NCBI GenBank assembly: GCA_001464545.1
Contig: LNFC01000012.1
Coordinates: 50,738 to 114,737 of the forward strand
Length of the DNA stretch: 64,000 nt
Direction of reading: 5' to 3'
Source of the DNA: Acidobacteria bacterium Ga0077551
GTDB taxonomy: Bacteria > Pseudomonadota > Alphaproteobacteria > Caulobacterales > Hyphomonadaceae
The notes under the pieces are model-generated. The model was not told the origin of the DNA and did no database searches. It saw nothing but the letters and a program-made list of their open reading frames with translations. Positions 35,223 through 44,078 of the stretch are shown in pieces. The first letter of the stretch is position 1. Each line of letters starts with the position of its first letter. A program made the position numbers and the translations under genes.

Positions 35223-36304
35223 TCCGTACACTGAAGTGGGTCCTCGCCGCTGCGGCCAGCGCGGCGGTGCTTGTGGGATGCATGGTCGCGGGCCGCGACG
35301 CCGATCCGGGCGACTGGCCCGGCATGGTGTCTATCCAGACGGTGTCCGGGCGCGACGTGTTCCATGAATGCGGCGGCACGCTGATCACGCCGGACTGGGT
35401 GCTGACCGCCGCGCACTGCGCCGAGGACATGCGGATCGAGACCTCTGGCCGGGCGGCGCAGTTTGCACGCGGGCCGGACGGGCAGGTGTCGCGGCAGGGT
35501 CTTGTCGCGGTGACCATCGGGCTGGGCGATTTGCGATCGATCCCCACGGGGCGGGTCTATCCGGTCGCGGAGGTGGTGACCCATCCGGACTACCGGTCGG
35601 GGGAGCCGGAGCGTGGGCATGACCTGGCACTGCTGCGCCTCGAGAAATCCGCTGCCTCGCCGGCGATGCCGCTCGCCGGGCTCGGCGCCTCGGCCGGCGG
35701 GCTTTACGATCCCTATGCCGATGTCTGGGCAGCCGGCTATGGCCGCAAGGGCGAAGGCGCGCAGGGCGAAGGCGGCACGACCGGCAGTGGCCGAAAGGTC
35801 GCGGCCGGGTCGCTGCTGCTGCAGGAAGGCTATATCCCGCCGCTGCCCCAGGACGTCTGCGCGCGGCGGATCCAGGCGGGACTGGACCGCGAGGGCCTGG
35901 CGCAGGCCTATGCGGGGGTCGGGGTGGACCCGGTCACCCAGCTATGCGCCGGAAACGGCGGCACGGATGCCTGCCAGGGCGATAGCGGCGGCCCGCTCGT
36001 GCTGCGCACGCCAAACGGGCCGGTCCAGGTCGGCGTGGTCAGCTGGGGCCTCGGTTGCGCGCGCCCCGAGAATCCGGGCGTCTACATGCGCGTCTCGGCC
36101 TATGCGGACTGGATTGGCGGGATCTCGGGACTTTCGCCGCCTGCGCCGCCGCCAGAGCCGGAATTGATCACCGACCCTCTGCCGGAGCTGCCGCCCGAGG
36201 CGCCGGAGGACGGCGCGGTGGCAGAAACCCCAGCGATGCCCGCCGATCCAGCCGAACCGGGGGCGGAAACCGTTCCGGAACTTGTGGCCGAAACACCGGG
36301 CTGA
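35219..36304 (+). CDS. Trypsin-like (S1) serine protease, putative lipoprotein
   Basis: This is an exported chymotrypsin-fold protease of 361 residues. The catalytic triad is His66 in VLTAAHCAED, Asp135 in GHDLALLRL and Ser256 in CQGDSGGPL. Asp250, six residues before the Ser, is the trypsin-type S1 specificity residue, so cleavage after Arg or Lys is predicted. The leader MIRTLKWVLAAAASAAVLVGC runs straight into MVAGRDADPGDWP, which aligns with the mature IVGG N-terminus, so almost no propeptide exists. The tail after residue 295 is Pro/Glu-rich and low in complexity. It is translationally coupled with the P1 peptidase gene. A terminator overlaps its stop. Confidence 0.9.
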   Translation: MIRTLKWVLAAAASAAVLVGCMVAGRDADPGDWPGMVSIQTVSGRDVFHECGGTLITPDWVLTAAHCAEDMRIETSGRAAQFARGPDGQVSRQGLVAVTIGLGDLRSIPTGRVYPVAEVVTHPDYRSGEPERGHDLALLRLEKSAASPAMPLAGLGASAGGLYDPYADVWAAGYGRKGEGAQGEGGTTGSGRKVAAGSLLLQEGYIPPLPQDVCARRIQAGLDREGLAQAYAGVGVDPVTQLCAGNGGTDACQGDSGGPLVLRTPNGPVQVGVVSWGLGCARPENPGVYMRVSAYADWIGGISGLSPPAPPPEPELITDPLPELPPEAPEDGAVAETPAMPADPAEPGAETVPELVAETPG

Positions 36305-36318
36305 ACGGCCCGGTTTTT
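36295..36318 (+). terminator. Rho-independent terminator overlapping the protease stop
   Basis: ACCGGGC (36295-36301) and GCCCGGT (36308-36314) form a seven-pair stem with a six-base loop, and a run of five T (36314-36318) overlaps the end of the right arm. The stem includes the last codons of the protease gene. Confidence 0.8.
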
Positions 36319-36373
36319 GAGACTTGCAAGCCCGGGGGCGCACCTGTATGTGTCCGCTCCTTGCAGTGGACAG

Positions 36374-36450
36374 GCACCCGTAGCTCAGCTGGATAGAGCA
36401 CCAGACTACGAATCTGGGGGTCAGGAGTTCGAATCTCTTCGGGTGCACCA
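36374..36450 (+). tRNA. tRNA-Arg (anticodon ACG)
   Basis: The 77-nt cloverleaf is complete. The acceptor stem GCACCCG/CGGGTGC closes, the D arm is GCTC-AGCTGGATA-GAGC, the anticodon stem CCAGA/TCTGG carries loop CTACGAA with anticodon ACG, and the T arm is AGGAG-TTCGAAT-CTCTT. The CCA end is encoded (36448-36450). The A34 should be edited to inosine so that CGU, CGC and CGA are read. Confidence 0.97.
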
Positions 36451-36536
36451 CTACGGCAATCTGGGATCCCTGATCGATTTAGGGCATTGATTGCGCGCTG
36501 CGACTCAGGAATTCATGTGCGGCTGATGTTCTGGCG

Positions 36537-36557
36537 CCTTCAACCGTTGAAGGTTTT
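36537..36557 (+). terminator. 17-bp palindrome followed by T tract
   Basis: CCTTCAACCGTTGAAGG (36537-36553) is a perfect palindrome about the C at 36545 and is followed by TTTT. It may end the tRNA-Arg transcript, or it may be an operator for the sigma-like gene 82 bp on. Confidence 0.5.
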
Positions 36558-36634
36558 AGACCTTGGTGAAACGTCTCCCTAGGTTCTGGTGTGCAGAGGT
36601 GGCCCTCGTGATTAACCCTAACGAGGAGGAGCGC

Positions 36635-37108
36635 ATGAACCTTGCTTACAGCCAGCCTGCCGATCCTTCCGACATCGAAATCCAGACGGTGATGGTGGTC
36701 GAGAAAATACTGCGCAAGGTGCGCGCCTTCACCTGTCTCGTCATCGGCAACCGGGTCGAGGCCGACGAGATCGTCGAGGACGCGCTCATCCTCTATCTCG
36801 CCACCGATCCCGAACCCAACGAGACCGACGGCGCCTATCCCCACCTGATCGCCACCGTCCGCCGCCTCCTGCGCACAAATGGCGCACGCGCGCGGCGCGG
36901 CTCTGACCTCGATCAGGCGCTGGCGCCCTTGCTGCAACTGCCGCTCGAGACGCGCGAGATTGCGGCGCTGCATCTCGGCGCAGGCTTTGCGGTCGCCGAC
37001 ACGGCCAGATTGCTGGAGATCGCGCCAGAGGAAGCCCTGGCCGGGCTCGAAACGGTCCGCAAGGCCATCGGTCTGGAAACCTACGACAAGGCGGCGCCGG
37101 CCGCCTGA
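36635..37108 (+). CDS. Small sigma-factor-like helix-turn-helix protein
   Basis: The protein has 157 residues with an ECF-like arrangement. The first half, MVVEKILRKVRAFTCLVIGNRVEADEIVEDALILYLA, resembles sigma region 2 but lacks the usual aromatic promoter-melting residues. The second half, LLQLPLETREIAALHLGAGFAVADTARLLEIAPEEALAGLETVRKAIG, looks like region 4 with its helix-turn-helix. It could be an anti-anti-sigma-type mimic, like the N-terminal part of PhyR, or a weak sigma factor; sequence alone does not decide. GAGGAGGA precedes the ATG at 36635. The hybrid kinase gene follows on the same strand after about 95 bp, which suggests a shared signalling role. Confidence 0.65.
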   Translation: MNLAYSQPADPSDIEIQTVMVVEKILRKVRAFTCLVIGNRVEADEIVEDALILYLATDPEPNETDGAYPHLIATVRRLLRTNGARARRGSDLDQALAPLLQLPLETREIAALHLGAGFAVADTARLLEIAPEEALAGLETVRKAIGLETYDKAAPAA

Positions 37109-37202
37109 GGCCGCAGCGTTGGCAGGCGGGTGCGCTGCCCCCGCCTGCATGCTAGGGATCGCCGATGCGGCCAACATCGTTGGGGCAAAGCAGGCGCGCA
37201 CC

Positions 37203-39902
37203 ATGATGCAGGACCGCGAAATACTCTATGAGAACCATCCGGACCCGATGTGGGTCCAGGATCTCGAAACGCGGCGGTTTCTGGATGTCAACGCGGCGGC
37301 GATTGCCGCCTATGGCTATAGCCGCGAAGAGTTCCTGGCGCTGAACGCGGTCGATGTCCGTCCGCCGGACGATGTTGCACCGGAGCGCCATCACGGCGAG
37401 GCGTCAACGGTTCGCCACCAGCGCAAGTCCGGCGAAGTCTTCCTTGTGCAGACGACAGCCCAACCGGTCGAGTGGAAAGGTCGGCGGGCAGAGTTTGTCA
37501 CGGTCCGCGATGTCAGCCGCGCAGTGGCCCTGGAGCAGGAGCGGGACGCCCTGCTGCAACGGGAGGCGAGCCTGCGCCAGGCGGCGGAGTCCGCTGCCGA
37601 ACAACTGGCCGAGCAAAACGCCAATCTCCGGATCGCGCAGCGCCTGATCGGCATGGGGATCTGGAAATACGAGGTGTGGTCCGGCCGGCTCAGCTGGTCA
37701 CCGGAACTTTTCAGGATGTTCCGGGTGAACGAAGCATCACTTGAAAACACGCTGGACGCCTACAATGCGCTCGTGCATCCGGACGACCGGCAGGCGATGG
37801 ATGCCAACTTCCGCGCTTTCCTGGACTCCGGCGACTCGCATCTCGAGTTTGCGCACCGGATTGTCCATCCGGACGGCGGCGTGATCCATGTGCGCGGTTC
37901 CGCAGAAGCTTCAGACACGCCGGATGGCAAGCTGCTGACCGGCATGGTCCAGGACGTGACGCGGGAAGTCGAGCAAGGCGAGCGTCTGAGATTGCTGGAC
38001 CTGTCTGTCAGCAGGCTGAACGATATGGTCGTGATCTTCGAGGCCCGGCCTGGCCCGGAGGCCCTCAACGCGCCTGTCGTCTATCTCAACGCGGCTTTTG
38101 CGCGGGTGACCGGCCGGGATGAGACGGATGTCCTGGGTCGCTCCATCCTCTCGGTGATGGCCGAGGCCGCGCCCGGCATCCCGTTGGAGGTGCTGGAGCA
38201 GGCGCTGGCAGGGGAAGTGTCGATGCGTTCGGATATCCGGCTGTTCGCCAAGGACGGCCGCGTGCTGCCCGCAGAAATCGACCTTGTCCCGGTTCGCAAC
38301 CCTGCGGGGTCGATGACCCACTGGGTCGCCGTCATGCGGGACATGACGGAGAAGCAGACAGCGGACGCCCGTGCGCTGATGAACGAGGAGCGCTACCAGA
38401 TGCTGGCGCGCTCGACCCATGATGTGGTCTGGGACTGGGATATCCGGTCCGGGGTGCTGACCTGGAACGAGAATTTCCGGCAGCTGGCGGGAAGTCCGCA
38501 GGCGCCGCTCACCGACCGGCTGACATCCTGGTCAAACCGTCTGCATCCGGATGATCATGACCGCGTGCTGGAAGGCTTTCACGGCGCAATTGCCGGAGAC
38601 GGCGAGACCTGGTCGGCCGAATACCGCTTCCGCCGGGACGATGGTGACATCCGGTTCGTGTTCGACCGGGGGTTCATTTCGCGCGACAAAACGGGCCGGG
38701 GCGTGCGGATCGTCGGCTCCATCGTGGACATCACCGCGCAGAAACTCGCCGAAGGCCGCCTCGCGCAAGCCGAGAAACTGGAAGCGCTCGGCCAGATCAC
38801 GGGCGGTGTGGCCCACGACTTCAACAACCTCCTGATGATCATCATGGGCAATGCGGAAACGCTGCTCGACCGGGCCAACGACGCGCGCGAGCGCCGGCTT
38901 CTGGAGTTGATGTTTTCGGCCGCGGAGCGCGGGCGTGATCTGACGGGGCGCCTGCTCACCTTTGCGCGCAGGATTCCGCTCAATCCTGTGCCTCTTGATA
39001 TCAACGAGCAGGTGATCCGGAGCGCCGAACTGCTGCGCCGAACGATCCGGGCCAACATCCGTATCGAGACGGACCTGCGCGCTCCCGATGCGACCGTCGA
39101 ATGCGATCCGGCGCAGCTCGAACTCGTGCTGTTGAACCTCGCGGTCAATGCGCGCGATGCCATGAAGGATGGCGGTGTACTGACGTTGGAGACGCGGCTG
39201 ACCGAGGAGGGCGGCGCGGAGCAGGTGGTTCTGACGATCACCGATACGGGTACAGGCATGGACCGCGAGACGCTGCGGCGCTGTCTCGAACCCTTTTTTA
39301 CAACCAAACCTGTCGGCCAGGGCGTGGGCCTCGGCCTCAGCATGGCGTTCGGGTTCATGGCGCAGACCGGCGGCCGGCTGGCCATCGCGTCCGAGCCCGG
39401 CCAGGGAACGAAGGTGTCGTTGGTTTTTCCTCGCTCGGTGCACACCGCAGGTTCCGCGATGCCTGCTCCGCCGGCGGCGCCGGTGGGCGGCGATGAGCTG
39501 ATCCTCCTGATCGAGGATGAGGCGGGGGTGCGCGAACACGTCAGTGCAGTTCTGTCCGGGCTCGGTTACCAGGTGGCGGCCTGCGAGAATGCGGATGCTG
39601 CCATCAGATACCTGGAAGAGGGGGGGGGCGCAGACCTCATTCTCACGGACATCATCATGCCCGGTTCGGTAGACACGCGGCATGTGGTTGAGGCGGCGAG
39701 CAAACGGTTCCCGGATATCCAAGTGCTTTATACCTCAGGATACCCGAAGGAATTGATCCAGCGGGACGGCCGTCTTGCGAGTGACATTGAACTGCTTTCA
39801 AAGCCCTATCGCCGGGTCGAGTTGGCGGTCAGGTTGCGTGCGCTGCTGGACGCGAAGAGCGCCGCCAATCCGGGGCTTCGCGTTCAGACGGACGAAGACT
39901 GA
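37203..39902 (+). CDS. Multi-PAS hybrid sensor histidine kinase
   Basis: This cytoplasmic kinase has 899 residues and no membrane helix. PAS-like domains lie at about residues 5-105, 145-255, 270-385 and 395-515, the first starting NHPDPMWVQDLETRRFLDVN. A coiled-coil segment links PAS1 and PAS2. The phospho-accepting His is His538 in ITGGVAHDFNNLLMII. The ATPase domain has the N box NLAVNARDAM (Asn649), DTGTGMD and GVGLGLSMAFGF. A receiver domain at 765-885 has the acceptor Asp816 in LILTDIIMP and Lys867 in LSKPYR. The ATG at 37203 leaves PAS1 complete; an ATG at 37149 is an alternative. The 3' end overlaps the convergent response-regulator gene by 19 bp. Confidence 0.92.
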   Translation: MMQDREILYENHPDPMWVQDLETRRFLDVNAAAIAAYGYSREEFLALNAVDVRPPDDVAPERHHGEASTVRHQRKSGEVFLVQTTAQPVEWKGRRAEFVTVRDVSRAVALEQERDALLQREASLRQAAESAAEQLAEQNANLRIAQRLIGMGIWKYEVWSGRLSWSPELFRMFRVNEASLENTLDAYNALVHPDDRQAMDANFRAFLDSGDSHLEFAHRIVHPDGGVIHVRGSAEASDTPDGKLLTGMVQDVTREVEQGERLRLLDLSVSRLNDMVVIFEARPGPEALNAPVVYLNAAFARVTGRDETDVLGRSILSVMAEAAPGIPLEVLEQALAGEVSMRSDIRLFAKDGRVLPAEIDLVPVRNPAGSMTHWVAVMRDMTEKQTADARALMNEERYQMLARSTHDVVWDWDIRSGVLTWNENFRQLAGSPQAPLTDRLTSWSNRLHPDDHDRVLEGFHGAIAGDGETWSAEYRFRRDDGDIRFVFDRGFISRDKTGRGVRIVGSIVDITAQKLAEGRLAQAEKLEALGQITGGVAHDFNNLLMIIMGNAETLLDRANDARERRLLELMFSAAERGRDLTGRLLTFARRIPLNPVPLDINEQVIRSAELLRRTIRANIRIETDLRAPDATVECDPAQLELVLLNLAVNARDAMKDGGVLTLETRLTEEGGAEQVVLTITDTGTGMDRETLRRCLEPFFTTKPVGQGVGLGLSMAFGFMAQTGGRLAIASEPGQGTKVSLVFPRSVHTAGSAMPAPPAAPVGGDELILLIEDEAGVREHVSAVLSGLGYQVAACENADAAIRYLEEGGGADLILTDIIMPGSVDTRHVVEAASKRFPDIQVLYTSGYPKELIQRDGRLASDIELLSKPYRRVELAVRLRALLDAKSAANPGLRVQTDED

Positions 39903-40588
39903 GCGATGATCCGGTAGCCGGAGCCGCGCGCGGTCTGGATCGCCTCGTCGCTGCCCGGCTGCAGCTGATCGAGTTTGCTCCGCAGGCGGCTGACATAGGT
40001 CTCGAGGACTTTCTCGCCTTCGCGGTGCGCGCGGCCAAACGACCTGAGATAGAGCTCGTCGCGCGGCACCACGCGGCCACCGGCATCCACCAGAGCGCCG
40101 AGCAGCTGCGCCTCTGCATGGGTCAGTTCGCTCTGGCCGGCGCCGCAGCGCAGGATCCGGCGCGCGCGGTCGAAGGTCACGCCATTGATCTGCGCCGGCG
40201 TCTCGCCCGCGTGGACTGGAATGATCTTGCGGCGAACCAGCCGCGCCACGCGCGCATGCAGTTCCTTCACGCTGAGCGGTTTCAGGACGTAGTCATCGAT
40301 CCCGCGGTTGATCATGTCGGCGCGAAATTCGGTTTCTCCGGATCCGGACAAGACCAGGATGGGAATATCGCTGACGCGCTGGATCTCGGTGATGATCTGC
40401 GTTCCTGACGCATCCGGGAGTTTCATGTCGAGGATCACGCAGTCGGCTGCGGCGAGCCCGCCGGAAAACAGGACCGGCTTGAAGCTCGCATAGCTGGTGT
40501 AGGCTTCAATGCGATCGCCGCCATCCGGCCAGCCGAGCTGGATGGTCTCAATCAGGTCTGCATCGTCTTCTACGAGAATGATGTTCAC
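39884..40588 (-). CDS. OmpR-family response regulator
   Basis: This is a two-domain regulator of 234 residues. The receiver has the acidic pocket in VEDDADL, the phospho-acceptor Asp54 in CVILDMKLPD, and Lys103 in DYVLKPLSVKEL. The winged-helix output domain, about residues 130-233, ends in VLETYVSRLRSKLDQL and ARGSGYRII as in OmpR/PhoB proteins. No ATG is available; the GTG at 40588 gives VNIILVEDD, the normal start of the family. A TTG at 40633 would add fifteen residues. It is convergent with the hybrid kinase gene, which may be its partner, though hybrid kinases often signal through a phosphotransfer protein. The target genes are unknown. Confidence 0.9.
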   Translation of the reverse strand: MNIILVEDDADLIETIQLGWPDGGDRIEAYTSYASFKPVLFSGGLAAADCVILDMKLPDASGTQIITEIQRVSDIPILVLSGSGETEFRADMINRGIDDYVLKPLSVKELHARVARLVRRKIIPVHAGETPAQINGVTFDRARRILRCGAGQSELTHAEAQLLGALVDAGGRVVPRDELYLRSFGRAHREGEKVLETYVSRLRSKLDQLQPGSDEAIQTARGSGYRIIAQSSSV

Positions 40589-40695
40589 GGGCTCGCACCA
40601 CCAGTTTTTTGCGGCGCCGACAACCGTCTTCAACAGTCGAAAATCAGCGCTCCGGATGACCGGCGGCAGACGCGCAGCGAAAAACTTTCAGCGCT

Positions 40696-41034
40696 TCAAC
40701 GCACTGCCGGCGGGCGCCGCAGACTGGGCGCCTGCAGGACGGGCGCAACTTTTTCCGTCAGGGCTTCGATGAAGCGCGCCCCGATCTGGTCGCCGCGCTG
40801 CCAGCGCGTCTCACAGCTGCGTTTGTCGGAGATGCCCGTGTTCGGATTGAGGATGACGAGGGTGAAAGTGGGCGGAACGGCAAAGGGCGATCCCAGTTTG
40901 AGTTTGACCCTGCCTTCCGACATGTCGCGGATCGTCACGTCGAAAGTCTGCGAACCTGCACACACAACCCGGGCGCCTTTCAGTGCACGCTGACGCGGAG
41001 AACTGCGGGGCACCTCGGGAGCCGGTTCGGACAT
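40696..41034 (-). CDS. PilZ domain protein
   Basis: The protein has 112 residues and a single PilZ-like beta barrel. RSSPRQRALKGARVV and FDVTIRDMSEGRVKLKLGSPFAVPPTFTLVI resemble the RxxxR and DxSxxG c-di-GMP-binding motifs, and the end has CETRWQRGDQIGARFIE. The second motif has one residue fewer than the consensus, so nucleotide binding is uncertain. I chose the ATG at 41034; a GTG at 41085 adds seventeen residues. It is 108 bp upstream of the response regulator, same strand. PilZ proteins usually read c-di-GMP in motility and surface-attachment circuits. Confidence 0.8.
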   Translation of the reverse strand: MSEPAPEVPRSSPRQRALKGARVVCAGSQTFDVTIRDMSEGRVKLKLGSPFAVPPTFTLVILNPNTGISDKRSCETRWQRGDQIGARFIEALTEKVAPVLQAPSLRRPPAVR

Positions 41035-41170
41035 CTGGAAACTCTGGGTTTCATCTCTCACGTTAACGGGGGCCGCAGGTCCCACGCGCCCGCAGCTGTC
41101 GCTAGGTCAACCATACACCGGAAGCTCCTAAGATTCCATGATCCTATAGTGCAGGCGACGGATGCAGACA

Positions 41171-41204
41171 GAAAAAGAGCCAGCGCTTGGGCAAACGCTG
41201 GCTC
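41171..41204 (-). terminator. Rho-independent terminator of efp
   Basis: AGAGCCAGCG (41175-41184) and CGCTGGCTCT (41195-41204) form a perfect ten-pair stem. On the minus strand it is followed by a T tract (the A run at 41171-41175), as expected after the efp stop at 41310. Confidence 0.85.
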
Positions 41205-41309
41205 TGGAGTTGTCTGTCAGATGGAGAAGCACAATGGCTTCGGGAGGACTATGCGCGAAGTCGCGAAATCGTTCCCTGCGGCTGCAAAGTTTCAAGCAAG
41301 GGCTAGAGG

Positions 41310-41882
41310 CTAGTCCTTCGCCCGCTCCATGTACGTGCCGTCTTCGGTGTTGACGACGACGCGCGTGCCGACGCCGACATGCGAGGGCACCATGATGCGT
41401 GCGCCATTGTCGAGCTTGGCGGGCTTATAGGAGCCGGACGCCGTCTGGCCTTTGACGACCGGTTCGGTCTCGACGATTTCCGCCGTGATGCGCTGGGGCA
41501 GGGTGATCGAGACGGCCTCGCCGTTGAACATCTGCAGGATCACGGTCATGTTTTCCTGAAGGTAGTGGGCGCTGTCGCCGAGCATGGCGCCGGGCACCAC
41601 GACCTGCTCGTAGTTGGCGGAGTTCATGAAGACGTAGTTTTCGCCTTCCATGTAAAGGTAAGAGTGGTCGACTTCCTCGACATAGGCACGCTCGACCTTG
41701 TCTGAGGTCTTGTAGGTGTTGGAGATTTTGATGCCATCGGAGATGCGGCGCATGTCGATGGTGGTCGTCGGCGTGCCTTTGCCCGGACGGAAGGATTCCG
41801 CCTTGAGGACCACGTAGAGCTGGCCGTCGGTGTATTCAATGATATTGCCTTTGCGGATATCCGCAGCGATTTCAACGGACAT
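41310..41882 (-). CDS. efp: Elongation factor P
   Basis: EF-P binds stalled ribosomes and helps polymerise consecutive prolines. The protein has 190 residues and begins [25 protein letters not shown]. The modified loop is [15 protein letters not shown], with the acceptor Lys at residue 35 in PGKG. The other family landmarks [17 protein letters not shown] and [35 protein letters not shown] are present, and the third domain ends with [19 protein letters not shown]. The gene is divergent from epmA-epmB, the enzymes that add (R)-beta-lysine to this Lys. The terminator at 41171 matches it. Confidence 0.97.
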   Translation of the reverse strand: MSVEIAADIRKGNIIEYTDGQLYVVLKAESFRPGKGTPTTTIDMRRISDGIKISNTYKTSDKVERAYVEEVDHSYLYMEGENYVFMNSANYEQVVVPGAMLGDSAHYLQENMTVILQMFNGEAVSITLPQRITAEIVETEPVVKGQTASGSYKPAKLDNGARIMVPSHVGVGTRVVVNTEDGTYMERAKD

Positions 41883-41994
41883 GGGGCGTTCCTGAGTTGC
41901 GAGGTCGAAAGCGCCGCTATATACCGCCTCCGCGCCATTTGGCCAGCCGCCCGATGCGGCTTTGGCCCGGTCTGGCCCTGCCCATTGGAGCAAT

Positions 41995-43038
41995 ATGTCC
42001 CCCGACAGCCTTCCCTGGTGGTCGCCCGAGGCCCATGCCCGCAAGCGCGGCCATCTCGCGGCGCGTGGGCGGATCAAGGCGCAGATAAGGGCCTGGTTCG
42101 AAGGCGAGGGCTTCACCGAGACCGAATGCGGCCAGCTGCAGCGCTCGCCGGGCAACGAGGCGCACCTGCACGCGTTCGAGACGGCCTATGTCGCCGAAAA
42201 CGGCGCGCGCACGCCGCTTTACCTGCACACCTCGCCCGAATTCGCGATGAAGAAGCTGCTGGCGGCCGGCGAGACGCGGATCTTCGATTTCGCCCGCGCG
42301 TTCCGCAACCGGGAGACCGGCGGGCGCCATGCGCCGGAATTCACTATGCTGGAATGGTACCGGGCGGGGGAGGGTATCGAGGCGGTGATGGCGGATGCGG
42401 CCAAACTCGCCTGCCTTTCGGTTGAGGCAGCAGGCACCCGGGCGCTCGTCTGGAAGGGCGCGGCCTGCGATCCGTTTGCCGAGCCGGAATACCTGACTTT
42501 GGTGGAGGCCTTCGCCCGGCATGCCGGGATTGATCTGGAACCGGTGCTGACCGACGGCGCCGGACTCGCCAGCGCGGCGCGCAAGGCGGGCATCGAGACA
42601 CCGGCGGGGGCGAGCTGGACGGATGTGTTCTCGGCCGTCCTCGTGACGTTGATCGAACCGAAGCTGGGCCAGGGGCGGCTGACCTTCCTGCATCGCTACC
42701 CGGTAAGCGAAGCGGCGCTCTCCCGTCCGGCCCCGGACGATCCCCGCTTTGCCGAGCGGTTCGAGCTTTATGCCTGCGGCGTGGAACTCGCCAATGGCTA
42801 CCGCGAGCTCACCGATGCCGCCCTGCTGCGCGCGCGGCAGGAGCAGGAAATGGCGCTGAAACAGGCCGTATACGGCGAGCGCTATCCGCTGGACGAGGAC
42901 TTCATCGCCGCCGTCGCCGCCATGCCCGAGGCCAGCGGCGTGGCGCTCGGCTTTGACCGGCTCGTGATGCTGGCCACCGGCGCGCGCGAGATTTCGGATG
43001 TTCTCTGGACGCCGGTTCCGCTAGAGGGGCGGCCATGA
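41995..43038 (+). CDS. epmA: EF-P--(R)-beta-lysine ligase EpmA (GenX/PoxA)
   Basis: EpmA is a class II lysyl-tRNA synthetase-like enzyme, without the anticodon-binding domain, that attaches beta-lysine to EF-P. It has 347 residues. Class II motifs are visible: motif 2 [28 protein letters not shown], and motif 3 [26 protein letters not shown]. The lysine-pocket segment [19 protein letters not shown] is conserved. The length and the C-terminus match EpmA rather than LysRS. The ATG at 41995 has GGAG upstream (41987-41990); an earlier in-frame codon is not supported. Its stop overlaps the epmB start by four bases (ATGA). It is divergent from efp. Confidence 0.95.
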   Translation: MSPDSLPWWSPEAHARKRGHLAARGRIKAQIRAWFEGEGFTETECGQLQRSPGNEAHLHAFETAYVAENGARTPLYLHTSPEFAMKKLLAAGETRIFDFARAFRNRETGGRHAPEFTMLEWYRAGEGIEAVMADAAKLACLSVEAAGTRALVWKGAACDPFAEPEYLTLVEAFARHAGIDLEPVLTDGAGLASAARKAGIETPAGASWTDVFSAVLVTLIEPKLGQGRLTFLHRYPVSEAALSRPAPDDPRFAERFELYACGVELANGYRELTDAALLRARQEQEMALKQAVYGERYPLDEDFIAAVAAMPEASGVALGFDRLVMLATGAREISDVLWTPVPLEGRP

Positions 43039-44078
43039 CCGTTGCCACCCTCCGCTCCGTCGCCGCCCTGAAGGCGGCCGGGCTCGTCTCCGACGCGCTG
43101 GCGCCCCAGCTCGCGGCGGTCGAGGCGGCCTACGCGATTGCCTTGCCGGAGCCTTTGGCGCGCGCCATCAACCGGAACAATCCGGGCGATGGCATCCGCC
43201 GGCAATATGTTCCGTCGCCGGAGGAACTGGATATCCGCGCCGGCGAGTCGGGCGATCCGATCGGGGATGCGCGCCACTCCCCCGTGCCGGGCCTTGTGCA
43301 CCGGTATCCGGACCGTGTGCTGATCAAGGCGACATCAACCTGCCCGGTCTATTGCCGCTTCTGCTTCCGGCGCGAGATGGTCGGCCCGGAAAAGGGCGAG
43401 TCGCTGACGAAGACGGACCTCGACAACATCTTCGCGTACATCCAGTCCCATCCTGAAATCTTCGAAGTAATCCTCACGGGCGGTGATCCGCTGATGCTGT
43501 CGGCCGCGCGGGCGCGGGAGATCGCGCACCGCCTTGAAGACATCGCGCATGTCAAAGTGATCCGCTGGCACACCCGCATGCCGGTCACGCGGCCGGACCG
43601 CATCACGCCCGCTTATGCCGAAGCGCTGTCGAGCCGGAAGAAGGCCATCTTCCTCGCCGTGCACGCCAACCACGCCAGCGAGTTTACCGCGGAAGCCATC
43701 GCTGCCTGCCGCCTGCTGGCAGAGCAGGGTATCGCGCTGGTCTCGCAATCGGTGCTCCTGCGCGGCGTGAATGACACCATCGAAGACCTGTCGGACCTGA
43801 TGCGCGCTTTCCTGTCGGTCGGCATCAAGCCATATTACCTCCACCAGCTGGACGCGGCGCCAGGTACGGCGCATTTCCGCGTGCCGGTGGCCGAAGGCCA
43901 GCGTCTCGTTCGGGCCCTGCGCGACAATCTCTCGGGTCTGGCGGTGCCGCACTATGTGCTGGATATTCCCGGCGGCGTCTCGAAAGCCTCGCTCGCCCTG
44001 CCGGACATCGAACGGCGCGATGACACCTGGGCTGTGCGCGGCCGGGATGGCGAAACTTATCCGCTTGTGGACGATTAG
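43035..44078 (+). CDS. epmB: EF-P (R)-beta-lysine synthase EpmB (lysine 2,3-aminomutase-like)
   Basis: EpmB is a radical-SAM, PLP-dependent enzyme that converts L-lysine to (R)-beta-lysine for EpmA. It has 347 residues. The [4Fe-4S] motif is CPVYCRFCF, the usual CxxxCxxC form, in KATSTCPVYCRFCFRREMVG. EVILTGGDPLML, RWHTRMPVTRPDRITPAYAEAL and LLRGVNDTIEDLSDLMRAFLSVGIKPYYLHQLDAAPGTAHFRVP are diagnostic for the lysine-2,3-aminomutase/EpmB branch. The PLP Lys is expected near the C-terminus (GGVSKASL). Coupled to epmA by ATGA. The stop TAG shares four bases with the stop of the convergent hydroxylase gene. Confidence 0.95.
   Translation: MTVATLRSVAALKAAGLVSDALAPQLAAVEAAYAIALPEPLARAINRNNPGDGIRRQYVPSPEELDIRAGESGDPIGDARHSPVPGLVHRYPDRVLIKATSTCPVYCRFCFRREMVGPEKGESLTKTDLDNIFAYIQSHPEIFEVILTGGDPLMLSAARAREIAHRLEDIAHVKVIRWHTRMPVTRPDRITPAYAEALSSRKKAIFLAVHANHASEFTAEAIAACRLLAEQGIALVSQSVLLRGVNDTIEDLSDLMRAFLSVGIKPYYLHQLDAAPGTAHFRVPVAEGQRLVRALRDNLSGLAVPHYVLDIPGGVSKASLALPDIERRDDTWAVRGRDGETYPLVDD

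Noticed and set aside
36537..36553. Calling the palindrome at the tRNA end a phage attachment site
   Set aside because: It is palindromic with a T tract rather than a copy of the tRNA 3' end, and no integrase or second copy is in the window.
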